A DNA stretch of 64,000 bases from Ciona savignyi. Taxonomy: Eukaryota > Chordata > Ascidiacea > Phlebobranchia > Cionidae. The notes under the pieces were generated by a model. It was not told the origin of the DNA, searched no databases, and saw nothing but the letters and a program-made list of their open reading frames with translations. The translations under genes were made by a program, and so were the position numbers. Shown piece after piece: positions 47,431 to 59,312 of this stretch (position 1 is the first letter of the stretch; the number at the start of each line of letters is the position of its first letter). The stretch covers positions 476,310 to 540,309 of the forward strand of contig CH002510.1 of assembly GCA_000149265.1 (NCBI GenBank). Reading direction: 5' to 3'.

Positions 47431-47654
47431 CGACCGCCGATTTAGAGATGAGTACAGGGGTCTATTAATTGGTTATAGGGCTACGCCATCCGAACGGAAT
47501 TTAAAGGCCTCTGCCAAAATTAAAATAAAAAATGTAACTGTTAAGTTTTTAACCGAGTGCACTGGTATATCAAATCAGTCGAGATAAGTCGGAACCGAAC
47601 CTCTAAGAGCATCATTACGGCGTGCCCGCGAAATTTGGTCAAGTTAAATAGTTT

Positions 47655-47955
47655 TGCGGGTTGGTGCGTCACCTTTCAGCAGAAAGTTCGACTCTGATCG
47701 GCAGGCAGCAGGTTGTTTTCTTGGACAAGGCACTTAACGGACATTGCATGAACCTAGTGGATTAATGGGTTCTACGAAAATTGAAGGAACGTCTCCATCA
47801 TACGCAACACAGTGTAATTGCTCTTGTAACCGACAATGGGGACGAGTTAGTCTGATGATTACCCGTATGAGAATGCTCTCTTACATAATCATGAGGTAAC
47901 GATGAACATGAATAACTGACGAATAAACATGAATATCCTACTATATCCTAATATC
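47655..47955 (+). repeat. tRNA-derived SINE, diverged
   Basis: The head GGTTGGTGCGTCACCTTTCAGC, the block GGACAAGGCACTTAACGGACATTGC, and the tail TATCCTACTATATCC are present in family order. Confidence 0.7.
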
Positions 47956-48205
47956 ACATTTTATCGTATTACTTGTGCGTCATAGATATCTAAAACATAG
48001 ATTCGAAATTTGTTATACTTGTCACGCATGAATAAGCCGTGTCGCGAACAGTAATTGGAAAATTAAAAGGAGTGAAAGAGGAAGTAAGGAACTCCACACT
48101 AAAACAAAGATTATGACATTAAGATACAGGCTAGGTTTAAAGTTCGCGTCTGTTCTGGGAAAGTGATTAGTGCTTGTGGCAGGATTAAAAATAGTTTCGT
48201 CTGAT

Positions 48206-48493
48206 TTGCTTGGTGGTTTGGTGCGTCGCCTTTCAATCGAAAGGTTGCAGGTGCGAAACTGATCGCTAGCTAGTCGGTTGTGTCCTTGGGCAAGGCACTT
48301 TACGGACATTGCCTAAACCGAGCGGATTAATGGGTTCTACTAAATTGAGGAAACGTGTCTATCATATATAACACACTGCAATAGCTCCGGTAACCCGACG
48401 ATGGGCGCGAGGTGATCTGACGATTGCCCGTGTGATAACCCCCTTGGTTTTCCCATTCACGGGGATAAAGATGAATATCCTATCCTATTCTAT
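48206..48493 (+). repeat. tRNA-derived SINE, full length
   Basis: One of the best copies: head GGTGGTTTGGTGCGTCGCC, B-box-like GGTTGCAGGTGCGAAACTG, and tail TATCCTATCCTATT. Confidence 0.85.
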
Positions 48494-48690
48494 TTAACGT
48501 ACATTGCCTGAACTTTGCGGATTAATGGTTTCTACTTTATTAAAGGAACGTGTAAATCATACACAACACACTGCAATAGCCCCAGAAACCCAGCAGTGGA
48601 TGCAAGGTGATCTAACGATTGCCGGTGTGTTAACTTTCTTGGTTTTTTTTCATTACCCGGGATACACATAAATATCCTATCCTATCTATA
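48494..48690 (+). repeat. SINE, headless copy abutting the previous one
   Basis: It starts at ACGTACATTGCCTGAAC inside the family sequence and ends in AATATCCTATCCTATC. It follows the tail of the copy at 48206 with no spacer, so it may reflect insertion into the simple tail or a dimeric copy. Confidence 0.75.
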
Positions 48691-49173
48691 GTTTCCAGTT
48701 TTATTAAGCAGTTGTCTTTTTTTACGCTTTTAGTGTTGCCAACCAGGACTCATAAGGATTTTGTACAGTTAGGACTGTCAGTTTCAAAATACTTTTGATT
48801 TTAATTATTATCTAAATCCTATTTAATTGTATTACAATTTGAAGCTTAATTTACCAATAATTAATTAAATATCATAACTATTATATGTTAACTTACTAAA
48901 GTTCTTGTGCCTTGCTTTTTTGTGAAACCATAACTGGTCGTTGACTAGTTGGTTTTCTTGGAAATGGCGCTAAGCATTCATATCATAATCTTAATAAGAT
49001 GCTTGTTTGGCAACACGGCTTGTTCATGCGTAATGAGTATAACAAAATTAAGCATGACCCTTGGATACCACATGATACAGGTAATGTAGTATTTCAAAGC
49101 ATATGGTACTATGCATACACCTATTATCATTTAGTGGCAAGTCAATCTGACTTATCTAATTTTATGTCCACAG

Positions 49174-49256
49174 CTACTTGACAAATGCTAAAAATTTGAT
49201 AATACTTGACAAATGCTAAAAATTTGCTACTTGACAAATGCTAAAAATTTGATAAT
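49174..49256 (+). repeat. Threefold tandem repeat, ~25-28-bp unit
   Basis: ACTTGACAAATGCTAAAAATTTG occurs three times (from 49176, 49204 and 49229). It lies just before an acceptor-like TTTTTATACAG and 60 bp ahead of the ankyrin/MYND start. Confidence 0.9.
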
Positions 49257-49314
49257 TATTTTTATACAGTGCAAAGTGAGGAATCATTTTTGCTGGACTT
49301 AAAACAATACCACA

Positions 49315-50580
49315 ATGGTAACACCTGTCACTAATCCAATGGCAATCCTTAATGGAGAAGGAATACCCAGTGGTCAAGAGATAAAAATGTTTTCATACAA
49401 AAACATGAACCCTCTAAATTTTCTTTCTAACGAACTTCAAGAACAGCTGAGCACATCTGATAACTTACAAAAAACAATTGTTACCTGTCTACTTGACACC
49501 ATGCCAACTATTCACAGTAAATCAGAGTTGATTCGTATTGCCATTGATACCTGGTTAATAAAAGCAAATACAAAGGATTATAGTCGTGATGCGGCAGCAT
49601 ATGTAAACAAAAAAGATATCCTTGGGATGACTTCTCTTCACACTGCTGTTTCACTGACGTGCCATGACGATGGTATTTGTCAGTTGCTGATTGATCTAGG
49701 GGCAGATGTGAATGCTGTGAATAATTATGATTACACCGCACTATGTCATGGCTGTTGGTTCCCAAGCCCCACTTAGTATTATTGAATTGTTGCTTCAACA
49801 TGGAGCCAATCCGAACATTATTGCCAAAACAGATCAAGGCTATCTTTGGAGTGCGCTTCAGCTTGCCATTGCTACAGACAAACTGGATTATGTAGATATT
49901 TTGTCAAAATATGGAGCTGATGTAAAAATGAAAGTGCCATACAGGCAGAGTGGGCTGATAAACCTAGCGGTAAATGACGAAATGAGGGACATGCTCTATG
50001 CAATTTGTCGAAAGCAAGATCGGAAAAGAGAAAAGACATCATCACATTGTGCTGTATGTTCATGTCCTGCCACTGGTACTACTTCCTTAAAACGATGTGG
50101 TAGATGTTATGTCACATTTTACTGCTCAAAAGAACACCAAACTGAACACTGGAAAACTGGGCACTCAAAAACATGTCCTGGGTATATATCAGTCGGCAAT
50201 AGAATGAGGATGAAAATGGGTATGGATATAGCAAAGAAAATTAACTATAATCAAAAAAGAGGAAAGTTTGATTGTCCAGCATCAGTAAAGGAAGCTTGGG
50301 GGTGCTGTTCAGATTAGACTTGCTGAATTAAAGGGAAAATATTTTGTCTATAAAGCAATTACAAGTCCAGGCGATGCCTTCATGCTTTTTACCAACGAGG
50401 ACAGTACACTGCAATCTTGGATATATCCGGAGGAAAGGGGGTATTTTAAAATATGCCAAATGGTTGGAAAAAAAGGTGGGGAGGTAGGTTATTTTTTTGG
50501 GCAACTCCTGATGACCCACTGCGAGGAACAGTAAAGGTATTTATCAGCAGATTTGCCCCTTGGCAGGAAAACTGGTGAGA
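49315..50580 (+). pseudogene. Ankyrin-repeat/MYND zinc-finger protein gene with three frameshifts
   Basis: Three reading-frame breaks split one recognisable protein. Part 1 (49315-49750) has an N-terminal helical region and ankyrin repeats (GMTSLHTAV, LLIDLGADVNAVNNYDYTAL). After a shift at about 49748 (a GG where one G would keep frame), part 2 continues with ankyrin repeats (IIELLLQHGANPNI, YVDILSKYGADV) and a complete MYND zinc finger at 50048-50175 with C-x2-C, C-x2-C, YCS and H-x3-C spacing. A second shift at the G-run near 50298 and a third at the T-run near 50492-50498 lead into a C-terminal domain ending FAPWQENW. MYND fingers bind proline-rich partners (family knowledge). The coding part is intronless, unlike most neighbours. 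Either a recently dead, perhaps retroposed, copy or homopolymer sequence errors. Confidence 0.65.
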
Positions 50581-51650
50581 TTTAAGTAGCCGGTACATTA
50601 TATGTTTACAATTAAAAAAAATTGCATTTGATATAAATATTAAATTCATGTTTATTGTTTTAAATGATAAAGCGTTATTATTACATAAAAATTAACTCCT
50701 CTCGTGGTCACCGTCTTGTTGTATTTCATAGTTTTACAGCGTTTAACGATATCCGTCTTAACAAGTGTATTAATGACTAAGTTACAGGCCGGACAAATTA
50801 TTTTATCAACTAAAGTGTGCAATATATTTGCAGCACCTGTACCCAGTACCATTTAACACCACGGACTGTAATTTAACCACTTCGTGTTGTAAAAACTCTT
50901 TTTACTTCTCAATAAAACTTTAAATTACATGTTTCTCCAAGCAGAAACGCATGGGTTCCTCAAGGTAAACAATCTAACTTTTAAATTTTTTTTATTCAAG
51001 AAGAAACTTAATGGGTCCTTTGTTTACAAACAAACTTAATAGGCCAAGGTCAACCACAGTGAAATATTCCTCTGAAAAATTGGGTGGACAATGCTCTCAA
51101 ATGAAACTTACTTAAAGACTTCTATCCCCATTTATCGGCAGTCACTCATTTTATTTTAGATATTTAAATGGATTTGTAAGAAAGGGTTTAAACTTTAAAA
51201 ACTAAAAATAAGGATCCAGCAAAGTTAAAAAAAATGCAATTTACAGTTTACAAATCAATGTCAAAAAAACAGTTTACACAACATATAAATTATTATAAAA
51301 AAAAATTACATTACAATGCATAATAAACAACAAAATACTCAAAACCAAAATACGGTAATTTGGTAAACAAAAATTTAGAACTGTTTAAAAATTTCAAGAA
51401 CGACATACAAACATCATGTTTTTGGCGCATCTGCTATTGATTCGGACTACAACGATACTTGTAAAACAAGTCGATAATCGTCTTTAACGGATTGCCCGGA
51501 AAAACAAGTTTGCCGAATGCTGACGTAAGTTTTGGCTTTGGATTTTTTTCTTGTAACTTTGAATACACAAAACAACATTTAGACGGTGACTGTGTGTTTG
51601 TCAACGTAATATAAACAACCATTTACACATTGAGGACTACGTTTTATATT
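50581..51650. other. Intergenic; two weak minus-strand frames
   Basis: Minus frames at 50652-50852 (67 codons, containing IICPACNLVIN) and at 51434-51622 (62 codons, ending FYKYRCSPNQ) have somewhat coding-like composition. They have no recognised family and no supported splice partners, so I do not call them genes. The rest is AT-rich. Confidence 0.3.
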
Positions 51651-52625
51651 AATTGAAAAATTGGGACACATATTGTTTTTGTCCGTTTTTTTTTCTTCGT
51701 CAAAGGTTTGACAGGCATGGCATGTCGCCCCGACATCTACCAAAAGGGATAATGGAATCGTAATGAAACTTAGCCATTTGTTAGACAACATGGTCTATAT
51801 ATGCAGAAACCAAAATGTTGAGTGATAAATCAAGGGGAATTCCCCTGGGCGGTTAAAAACCAAAACGGTATTTTTTTATGAAAAATTTAGCTTTTTGTGG
51901 CATAGCGCTTAAACGGCTGTTCCAATTTGAATAAGATTTGGTGAAATGTAAGTGCATTACCTACTTATTTAACAATTAGAAATATATAAAAAAAAATATC
52001 TAGGAAAATACCCTAAAAAATAAGATTTTGTTCTCAAATCATGATTGTGACAGGCATGGCATGACGCCCCGACATCTAAAAAACATTAGACACTTTGTGC
52101 CAATTAAAAAAAGAAAACATTTAATTAGGTTAATTTCCATGAAAACAAAGATATGTTCTCAAATTTTGATTGTGGCAGGCATGCCATATCGCACTGACAT
52201 CTCCAACAAGAAGTCGACAAATCAGATTAAAACTTTAAGAATTGTTACATAACATGACTCACTTATGTAAAAACAGAAACTTATCTACCAAACCCAGGGG
52301 AATTCCCTGAAATCATGAAAAACTAAATCGGGCCGTTTTGGAAATTTAGCTTTATTTCACTACAGCGCTTGAAACGAAGCTATAATTTAAAACATTTGTG
52401 GTAAAATGTTCGTAAATTTAAAACGTTTATTCTTTATTTAACTAAAAATGGAAATTAAGTTTGGTCTGTTAACTATGGGACCCATGCGTTTATGCTTGCA
52501 GAAACAAACTACATACTCAGTGTATAAAAGACAAATTGTGGTTAGGGACCCTGTAGCATGAATATTGGGTATACAACATGTGTTTTACAAATAGTGGTGG
52601 TTAACACGTGGTTGACACTTTCTAG
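51651..52625 (+). mobile_element. ~335-bp-repeat element, copy 2
   Basis: It starts inside the family hairpin (AATTGAAAAATTGGGACAC), missing about 10 bp of the 5' end. One good and one broken repeat unit follow, and it ends CACGTGGTTGACACTTTCTAG exactly like copy 1. A GGGGAATTCCCC palindrome is at 51834-51845. Confidence 0.75.
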
Positions 52626-52953
52626 TTAGTATCGTAGCTGAGTATTATAACAATTATCGATATATCGTTGTATTGATGTGCATTAAGTTTAGTTAATCAT
52701 TCAATAAATTTCTACTAAACAAAACAACTTTAAAAATCTGCACATGGTTATGTTACAAGACAGTTTACCAGAGAACCTAGGCATTTCTGACATTAACGAT
52801 TTATTTTTTTTATTTTAAAATACTTGTGTAAGTTTTTCGCCTATTGAGTGTAAATGGATAATTGTTCATAATAGAATATTTGAAGATTTAACTGTTTTTT
52901 ATTTAATTTGACCTTATTCCTTGTTTTCTTTATTGTAGCAAGCTTATATTATA

Positions 52954-53770
52954 ATGGCTCCCATTTGAAAAAATGGGACATACTGTTTTTGTCCGTTTTT
53001 TCTTGGTCAAAGGCCTGACAGGCATTGCATGTCGCCCCGACATCTCCCAGAAGGAATAATGGAATAGTAATAAAACTTGGTCATTTGTTAGACAACATGG
53101 TCTAAATATGCAAAAAAACAAAATTTTGGGTGATAAATCCAGGGGAATTCCCGCTGAGACGTTAAAAACCAAAAGGTATTTAAAAAAAACTTTTTTAGAC
53201 ATAGCGATTGATCGGCTGCTCCAATTTAAATCAGATTTGATAGAATATAAGTGCATAGCCACTGATTTAACACCAAGAAGAAATAAAAAAATATCTATAA
53301 AAATACCCTAAAATATAAGATTTTGTCCTTAAATCATGATTGTGAGTTGTGATATAACATGACCCAGATATGTAAAAACATAAATTTATGTACTAAATCC
53401 AAGGGAATTCCCCAGGCTTTAGTTTAAAACATTTGTGGTGGAATGTTCGTAAATCTAACACGATTATTCTTTTTATTTAACTACACACGAAAAAGATGTT
53501 TGGTTTGATAACTAAGGGACCCATGCGTTTATGCGTGCAGAAACAAAACTATGGCAGTCTGGACAATGACATATATTGTGTAATGAACATGGATAACAAA
53601 ATTGAATAGTTACTTCGGGGACCCATGCATTTATGCTTGCAGAAACTAAATTCCTACTCGTTATATAAAATACACCAAATGTGGTTAGGGACCCGACTTG
53701 CATAAACACATAGCATACAATTTGTGTATTAGGAATAGTGTTGGTTAAACATGTGGTTGACAATTTAGAG
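52954..53770 (+). mobile_element. ~335-bp-repeat element, copy 3
   Basis: The left end is TGGCTCCCATTTGAAAAAATGGGAC, then one repeat unit, then two tandem copies of the GGGACCCATGC..TTATGC..TGCAGAAAC end block (about 53517 and 53620). The right end, ATGTGGTTGACAATTTAGAG, is diverged from the CTAG form. Confidence 0.7.
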
Positions 53771-55820
53771 TATTTTATATCTAATTTTTCCTTTCTTTTA
53801 TTGTTAAGTTCAAATATGGTTACTTTATATTCATCATTTCGAAGCGAAGTTCATGTAGCCTAACTTCACATCCTGCATTACCAATGATTATTAATAACTT
53901 ACTCGTACATGTGTCTTAGTTTCAAGAAAAAAATAATAAATAATATATATTTCTATTTGCCTTATTTAGGTTAAATTACAAAAGATCGGTAATAATGTTT
54001 ATTAACAGACACGAATACTTTGTACATATGTATTCGTTTCAGTTATTAAACGTCGACTGGAATATTGTGGGTTGGAAACCATGGCTAGTTGGTTATTGCA
54101 AGTCGATTTAATTGTTTAAATAAAAAAAAACTATAGCAATAAAAGTTTTAAAAATACAAAATAACAAAACTTTAAAATGCAAAGGATGTGAGCTATTTTC
54201 ATTGACGAGTAAGATATCCATTTTACAGACACCCCTGACATTTTTTTTTATAAATATTGGTTTCTATTAACTACTAGCTGGTTGATTTGCTGCAAAAAAA
54301 GTTGTGCAGAGACATCTATGGCTAAAATTAATTACCAGACCCAACCCCTGTATTTTAGTTTCTAAAATAATTTAGGACTTTTTATGAGTGTACAAGACTT
54401 TCTTTTTTCGTGGGGCCACTTTGGATTAAAGAAATCAGTATTTGAAAATGAAACACCTTCCAAAGCCTACTTCTAAGTCATAAAATTATAGCAAGACTAA
54501 AAAGTTATGTTGGTATCATGTGGAAATTATCGAGATACATGTGGAGAACTGTAGGAAGTAACCAAGGTATAAAACTCCAGTTTATGAAGTAACCAAGGCA
54601 GAACTAAATACCCAATTGATATATTCTCCTCATAGTATACGCACAAGCGCACTTAACGATTAGTTTCGATATAGAATTGACGTGAGGCTATTGTTAGTAG
54701 GTGTGTACATGAGGTATATCAATACCCCACAAATTTAATTGATTTTCATAAACTATATATGGCTTTACTGTACACTTTTTTATCTTTAATTTGACTTGGT
54801 TCGTGCCAAGGGGTAGTTGATTACTTGGAAAAGAAGACACAGGAAGATTAAAGATTCGAATAAGAAACAATACAGCCATGATTTCGACCGTATCCGTATA
54901 TTTTTCTAAATTGTTTGACATTTTTCTATGACGCGCTATAATGACTGTCGTTTTGCCGTTTTCCCCTTTCCTTTTGTTATAATTTAACTAGACCTACATT
55001 TTTTGTTTTTAAAAGATCGAAAACACAAATACATGAAGTATTCTGGAAATACCATGGTTTACACACAAGTCTTAATAGCTTCAATCATTATCAGCTTTTA
55101 ATATTGCATAATAATGTTTAAAGTTTTTCGGGCTCATCTGTTGAATATGAATAAAAAGAAACACAAAATATAAACTACGCAACTCGGTTTGTTTACATGG
55201 GAGTTAAAGAGACATTTTGTAACTCTCAGAGGAATTTGATTTAATATATATTTTTAGCAAACAGCACCACATTAAGCTATCTAAAGCAGTTCGCATTCAA
55301 AGTAACTAACTATATAAAACTATAGGCACATGAAGATAAAAAATTGTTTTCTTGCTGTCGGTTTTTGATCTCACTCACGGTTCAATTGTTTTATTTTCTT
55401 CTTTTATCTATGGAAAATGCTATAGATTAGATGGTTGAACGTAACCCAGGTATTGAGTAAAACTGTTCCTCCCGCAAAGGATTCGATAAGCATTTTTATT
55501 TTTAGAGACATCTAACTTAATTAGATTTTATTATTAATCAATCATACTTTCGATATGATACTATATAAAATACTATCTGTTAAACAAAAAGTATAATACA
55601 TTATTTTTGTAAAGAAATCAAGGCCAACTATAATGTTTGTAAAATATTCCTTTGTGGCATTTATTAAAAATGGATTGAAATTTCAAACAGATGGGAACGT
55701 AACATATGTTTCCAGAAAGTAGTCATGATCTTCCTGGTCAAACTCGACTGTTATATTTATATGACTGGTGCGCTAAATATCATTAGAAAACGTCACCTAC
55801 CTGATGTGAGGCATACTTGT
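53771..55820. other. Intergenic and SLC26 3' region
   Basis: TTTATT at 55660-55665 is AATAAA on minus and stands about 155 bp past the SLC26 stop, the likely polyadenylation signal; another lies near 55497. At 54928-54990 is a fragment of the AACTA-tail family (GACTGTCGTTTTGCCGTTTTCCC). Nothing else is recognised. Confidence 0.45.
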
Positions 55821-58800
55821 TTATACTTTAGTGACAGTGGAGTGCAAAACGGCATCGTGGATCGTCGGAAACTCGCTATTTTCTCCTGCTAAGTCAAAAT
55901 ATGACCCGGCAATCAATGACTCCTTTACGTGATCTTTAAAACGAGCAGTGTGATAATTATTGGTCAAGAACATGTATTACTTCAACTTACTTGACAGGTT
56001 TACCAGTAGCATATCGACATCAACTTCTGAGAAGCTTTTGCATAACTAAACATAATTTGTTGAAAATACGTTTTATACACACATACATATAAAACAATTA
56101 CCGAATGTAGGGTTTTGATTCCGACCAAATCAATAAATGAAAATGAAGAACAGTCGATAATAAGCGTGTGGAACAATTTCGGTCGCACGCTGTGCACCGC
56201 TGTTATGTTCGATTCCTGTTCGTTAGGTGTCACTGAAGAGCGGCTGCAGTCAAGTTCAATATCGATATTAGGGCTTTTCTTTTTCACGGGCCTAGTGAAC
56301 AATATACGTTTTAAAACAATATATTGTCAATCACGTGTTATCTATCCCTATTTTCGTGTTAAACACCGCTAAAACAAATACGAAAAAAAGAAAAAACAAA
56401 GAAAACTAGTATGTAATATTTTGCTTCAAACGGAACCAATTACTATTTATCAAATGAAATCGCAAACTGAACTGATTCTTACATAATAAAACAACAACTG
56501 CTGTCACTTGATTGCGCTGCAGATCTTTCCGCTTCTTTTTTCCTCTCGTGGTTTAAAATATCTATAGAGTACGGTCGCAATTAAAATGGATGTTAAATAT
56601 TTCTAAAATGACAGAAAAAAATATTTTAAAATATAAATCCGTTGTACAAATAAGCTTTATATGCATGAAATAGAATAAAGAATGAATTTGTTTTTAACTA
56701 AAAAGAAAATACATGGCGAATATACCTGGGTTAAAACCAATAGCTGTAAAGAGTTTCTCTCTGAAGTAATCGCGGTTGGCGTAATACAAGACTGAATGGA
56801 ACTTGAAAATCACGATCCCGTGATGCGGTTGAGCCTATAAAAATAGTCAGACAAAGGAGTTATGAAACACAGCAGTTTATTTGCTAATGTTTTGTTTAAA
56901 TTTTAAATTTCATGTATTTAAAAACATAGGTGAATGATAGGATTATCTTTCATCGAACACTGCCTAGAGTCTGATTATGATAGAAATGGGATATTTTTGT
57001 TTTATCATAATGAATAGGAAAACACAAAATGGGTCGAATCGTCAGATTATATCGTGAATAAGCAAGGGATCATTGTTACACGAATGACGTCAGCTTACCT
57101 AGCGTGTACCGTCGGGTGAGCGGATATTTCAGTGTGTTGTAGATGATTGATAAGTTTTTTTTTTATTTGTAGTACAACACATTAATTCATTGCGTTCAGA
57201 GGATGTTTTGGGTTTAGCGGCCACGTCAAATTATACAGAATTTTAACAGCCTTTTCCTTTTTTTAGACGTGTTCTAACGACTGTCGTTTTGCCGTTTTTT
57301 CCCGCTTTCCAAATTTTTACCGATAGTCCCGCTTCGTGTTTTCATCGTGGAAACAAAAAATAAACTAAACTAAACTAAATGTCCGCTTAGTGATTTGCCC
57401 CATCCCATAATTAACCAACTGACAGCCTGTTTTAAACCTATACAACGGCTAAAAAGTGCCGCACTACCCCACCAAGCTGTTCGTACAAAATTAATATAGA
57501 TAAACATGACTAACCAAAAACTAGCATATCTATATTATGTCTTACCGATGCGTATCCTTTACAGTTTCGATAAACATCCAAGAACTAGCATATCTATATT
57601 ATATCTTACCGATGCGTATCCTTTACAGTTTCGATAAACATCCGTACCAGCAATATTTCCAAGCACCTCACACCGCGGTCGCTGGGTGCGGAAGATGATT
57701 GTCAACATTGAAAATACCACACCAGCCAACAGTCCAATGTCAACTCCGAGAAGCAAAACTGACAGCAGAGTAACAACCCATACCAGCTAAAGGGATGCAT
57801 AACAATTTAAACTAGAGAGTGTCAACCACGTGTTTTAAAACCACTATTTGTAAAACACATTTTGTATGACATATATGTATGCGAGCAGGGTCCCTAACCA
57901 CAATTTGTATTTTATACACCGGGTTAGTAGTTTGTTTCTGCAAGCATAAACGCATGGGTCCCAAAGTTATTAAACTAAACTTCTTTTCCATGTGTAGTTA
58001 AAAAAAGAATAAGCGTGTTAGAATTACAAACATTTCACCACAAAGGTTTTAAATTTAAGCCTCTTGTCAGGCGCTTTGGTAAAAGGGAGGCAATTCCCAA
58101 AACAACCCGATTGAGTTTTTCTTTATTTCGGGGAATTCCCCTGGGTTTAGTACATAAATTTTTGCTTAACATATCTAAGTTATGTTATCTAAGTTAGATG
58201 TTTGTTAGATAATCTAACAATCAGTTTTAATCCGCTTTGGCGACTCCTTGTTGGAGATTTCGAAGCGATATAGCATGCCTGTTACAATCATGGTTTAAAA
58301 CAAATCATAATTTTTAGGGTATTTCCCTATGTTCCCTTTTTCTTTTTGCTCAATAAGGCGGATAGGGAACTAACATTTTGGCCGTATAAGCGCTATGCCC
58401 CAAAAACCTAATTTAAAAAAATTCCGATTTGTTTTTTTACCTCCCAGGGGAAATCCCCTGGGTATATTACCCAAAATTTTGGTTTCTGCATATCTAGACC
58501 ATGTTTTCTAACAAATGACAAAGTTTCATTGTAATTCCATTACTCCTTCTGGTAGATGTCGGTGCCACAACCCATGCCTGTCACAATCATGATTTGAAAA
58601 CAAAATCTTATTTTTAGGGTATTTCCCTAGGTAATTTTTTTAATTCTTTTAAGTGTTATATCATTGGCTAATGCACTTACAGTTTACCAAATTTAAATGA
58701 AATTGGAGTAGCCGTTTAAGCGCTCTGCCCAAAAACGCTCTTTTTTTAAAAAAAATACCGTTTTGGTTTTTCACCTACCAGGGGAATTCCCCTGAGTATA

Positions 58801-59281
58801 TTACCAATAATATTGGTTTCTGCATATCTAGACCATGTTGTCTAACAAATGACAAAGTTTTATTGCAATTCCATTACTCCTTCTGGTAGATGTCGGTGCC
58901 ACAACCAATGCCTGCCACAATCATGATTTGAAAACAAAATCTTATTTTTAGGGCATTTCCCTGGGTAATTTTTTTAATTCTTGTAAATGGTATATCAGTG
59001 GCTAATGCACTAACAGTTTGCCAAATTTAAATGAAATTGGATTTAGCCGTTCAAGCGCTATGCCCAAGAAAGCTATTTTTTTTAAAAAAGATACCGTTTT
59101 GGTTTTTTACCTCCCAGGGGAATTCCCCTCAGAATATTCCGCAAAATTTTGATCCGTGCACATCTAGACCATGTGATCTAACACACGACAAAGTTTTATT
59201 GCGATTCCATTACCCTTCTGGTAGATGTCGTTGCCACAAGCCATGCCTGTCAAGCGTTTGACGAAAAAAAAAAAGAAAAAA

Positions 59282-59312
<31 letters not shown>

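Larger units (their letters stand above)
46015..48998. other. Intergenic region rich in SINE copies
   Basis: Three SINE copies (47655, 48206, 48496) fill the right part. At 46528-46555, GGTTAGCTTAGTCGGCGAGTGG looks like an A-box-bearing tRNA-like head of another type. A GC-rich block at 47235-47480 is open on minus and is listed separately. No other coding signal is visible. Confidence 0.4.

Noticed and set aside
48999..49181. 60-codon plus frame as first exon of the ankyrin/MYND gene
   Set aside because: A donor exists after its 27th codon and an acceptor at 49271, but the joined frame hits a stop after the known ATG region and differs from its frame. It would need yet another frameshift.
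50652..51622. Two short minus frames as exons of one gene
   Set aside because: I could not find matching donor and acceptor sites or any family resemblance.
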